Shown here: positions 10,216 to 11,263 of the stretch, one piece after another
Layout: every line of letters starts with the position of its first letter
How positions within the stretch are numbered: the first letter of the stretch is position 1
Assembly: GCA_009843585.1 (NCBI GenBank)
Contig: VYDC01000231.1
Span: 1-11,263, forward strand
Direction of reading: 5' to 3'
DNA from: Chloroflexota bacterium
GTDB taxonomy: Bacteria > Chloroflexota > Dehalococcoidia > UBA2979
Length of the DNA: 11,263 bases
Program-made: the position numbers and the translations under genes
Notes under the pieces: generated by a model
Database searches by the model: none
Told to the model about the DNA's origin: nothing
Seen by the model: the letters and a program-made list of their open reading frames with translations, nothing else

Positions 10216-11263
10216 CTAGCGAAGCTGCGGCGCGAAGCGACCGAGCTCGACGTAGTGGTCGGCCAGCGCGCGCATCTCGACGGACGTGCTCCCGGCGAAG
10301 GCGACCACCTCGACCCGGACGCCGCGGGACTGCACCATCTCCACGGCCCGCGCGAAGTCCGAGTCGCCGGAGACGACGGCCACCACGTCGAGGCGCTCCG
10401 ACATCGTCACCAGGTCGATCGCCATCTCGACGTCGAAGTTGCCCTTGACCGATCCGTCGGCGAAGCGCTTCAGCGGCTTCGTGACGATGCGGTAGGCGTG
10501 GGGGACGAAGGGCGCCACGAACTTCTGCTGCTCCACGGCCTCGCGCGGGTCGTCGGAGACCGGCGCGTAGGCGGTGGCCCGCACCAGCTCGCGTCCGTCG
10601 CTGAGCATCGCGAGCAGCTTCCCCATGTCGATCGGCGGCTCGCCGGCCTCGACGCCGTAGAGGACGTTCGGGACGTCGACGAAGACGCCGAGTCGGGGCT
10701 TGCGCGCGGCGCGATCGAGCCGGGCCGCGAGCTCGTCGACGCTCTCGCCGAGCCTCGTGATCGCGCCGCGCTGGCTCGCGATCTCGACCCCGAGCTGCTC
10801 GAGTCGCTCGAGGCGCTTCTCCACCGCGGCCAGCGCGTCGCCCGTGCGGCGGCGCGTCGTCGACGAGGGCGCCGCTGGAGGGCTCTGCGCTGCGGCCCCG
10901 GCGTCGGGCGTCTCGGCCTTCTCGGCCGCGGCCGCGCGCGAGCGGCTCCGGCGCGGCTTGGCCTGCTCCGCCGGGGCGTCGTTCGCCGTCGCGGCGGCCC
11001 CCTCGGTCCCCGCCGTCTCGGTCGTCTCGGGCGTCTCGGGCGTCTGGGCCGCGGTCGCGCGCGAGCGGCGCCGGCGCGTCGCCGGCTGCGTCGCCGGTGC
11101 GTCGTCCTTCGAGGCGTCGTCGCCGGCGTCCGGCGTCTCGGCCGTCGCGGTCGCCTCGGCCTTGGGCGCGCGCGGGCGCCGCCGGCGCGACTTGGCCTGC
11201 TCCGCCGGTGCGTCGGACTCCCCGCCGACCGCCTCGGCGTTCTCGGCGGGGGGAGGTGCCTCC
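10216..11263 (-). CDS. NYN-domain (LabA/PIN-like) protein with disordered repeat tail, 5'-partial
   Basis: The C-terminal 160 residues form a NYN domain, a PIN-like fold of presumed metal-dependent RNases: VFVDVPN with the first Asp at 10675-10677, KGNFDVEMAIDLV near 10405-10446 with two more Asp, and VSGDSDF near 10351-10371 with the last acidic pair. The four-Asp set typical of the fold is present. Before it, about 10700-10835, is a heptad-like helix rich in Leu, Arg and Glu that probably forms a coiled coil. A GTG at 10822-10824 could start a 202-residue protein, but the frame stays open without a stop to the window edge and encodes about 145 further residues rich in Ala, Pro, Thr, Glu and Arg clusters. 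The repeats and consistent composition show this tail is coding, so the start is probably beyond 11263. Stop is TAG. It is convergent to the pyr operon and not linked to it. Targets are unknown; RNA binding by the Arg-rich tail is inference. Confidence 0.87.
   Translation of the reverse strand, partial: EAPPPAENAEAVGGESDAPAEQAKSRRRRPRAPKAEATATAETPDAGDDASKDDAPATQPATRRRRSRATAAQTPETPETTETAGTEGAAATANDAPAEQAKPRRSRSRAAAAEKAETPDAGAAAQSPPAAPSSTTRRRTGDALAAVEKRLERLEQLGVEIASQRGAITRLGESVDELAARLDRAARKPRLGVFVDVPNVLYGVEAGEPPIDMGKLLAMLSDGRELVRATAYAPVSDDPREAVEQQKFVAPFVPHAYRIVTKPLKRFADGSVKGNFDVEMAIDLVTMSERLDVVAVVSGDSDFARAVEMVQSRGVRVEVVAFAGSTSVEMRALADHYVELGRFAPQLR
10933..11215 (-). repeat. Three imperfect tandem repeats in the tail of the NYN protein
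   Basis: Three units start with DAPAEQAK-S, DAPATQPA-T and DAPAEQAK-P, at 11214, 11103 and 10980 reading leftwards, so they are spaced 37 and 41 codons apart. Each is followed by an Arg cluster (RRRRPR, RRRRSR, RRSRSR) and then by a Thr/Pro/Glu-rich stretch; AETPDAG occurs after the first and third. At DNA level 10950-10981 and 11184-11215 match at 30 of 32 bases, which points to duplication within the gene. The middle unit is more diverged. Confidence 0.75.

Noticed and set aside
10822..10824. GTG as the certain start of the NYN gene
   Set aside because: The frame is open to the window edge with structured repeats, and no clear ribosome site stands before this codon. It stays only as an alternative start.

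Overview
The window is very GC-rich bacterial chromosome (G or C at almost every third codon position). It holds most of one densely packed operon for de novo pyrimidine (UMP) synthesis, all on the + strand, followed by a convergent gene for a NYN-domain protein on the - strand. GC content and gene content suggest an actinobacterium. The PyrK-type (class 1B) dihydroorotate dehydrogenase subunit is unlike the class 2 system of Streptomyces and Mycobacterium and fits deeper lineages such as Thermoleophilia or Rubrobacter relatives better. That taxonomic placement is inference only.

Layout, + strand: pyrB (aspartate carbamoyltransferase, 5' end outside the window, 3-1034), pyrC (dihydroorotase, 1031-2380), carA (carbamoyl-phosphate synthase small subunit, 2377-3534), a GNAT acetyltransferase (3534-3995), a divergent 2H-phosphoesterase-like protein (3992-4807), carB (carbamoyl-phosphate synthase large subunit, 4804-8196), a HAD phosphatase (8193-8894), pyrK-like iron-sulfur flavoprotein (8891-9667) and a small two-helix membrane protein (9664-10029). 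Every stop codon overlaps the next start: seven of the eight junctions are 4-base NTGA overlaps and one is TGATG. At the 2H/carB junction the overlap is CTGA, so carB very probably starts with the rare codon CTG.

The enzymes make the first steps of the pathway. CarA/CarB form carbamoyl phosphate, PyrB joins it to aspartate, PyrC closes the dihydroorotate ring, and PyrK carries electrons from the dehydrogenase to NAD+. The catalytic partner PyrD, and PyrE and PyrF, are not in the window. Three genes with no textbook role in the pathway (GNAT, 2H-like, HAD) sit inside the operon, two of them between carA and carB.

The operon ends at 10029. A 186-base gap follows, with two back-to-back perfect GC hairpins that probably terminate transcription from both sides. 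The - strand gene (10216 to beyond the right edge) encodes a C-terminal NYN/PIN-like nuclease domain, a coiled coil, and a long Ala/Pro/Arg-rich N-terminal tail with three imperfect repeats. No tRNA, rRNA, CRISPR, insertion sequence or integrase was seen. Nothing here is clearly a new system; the most unusual items are the degenerate 2H protein inside the pyr operon, the CTG start of carB, pyrK without an adjacent pyrD, and the repeat-bearing NYN protein.
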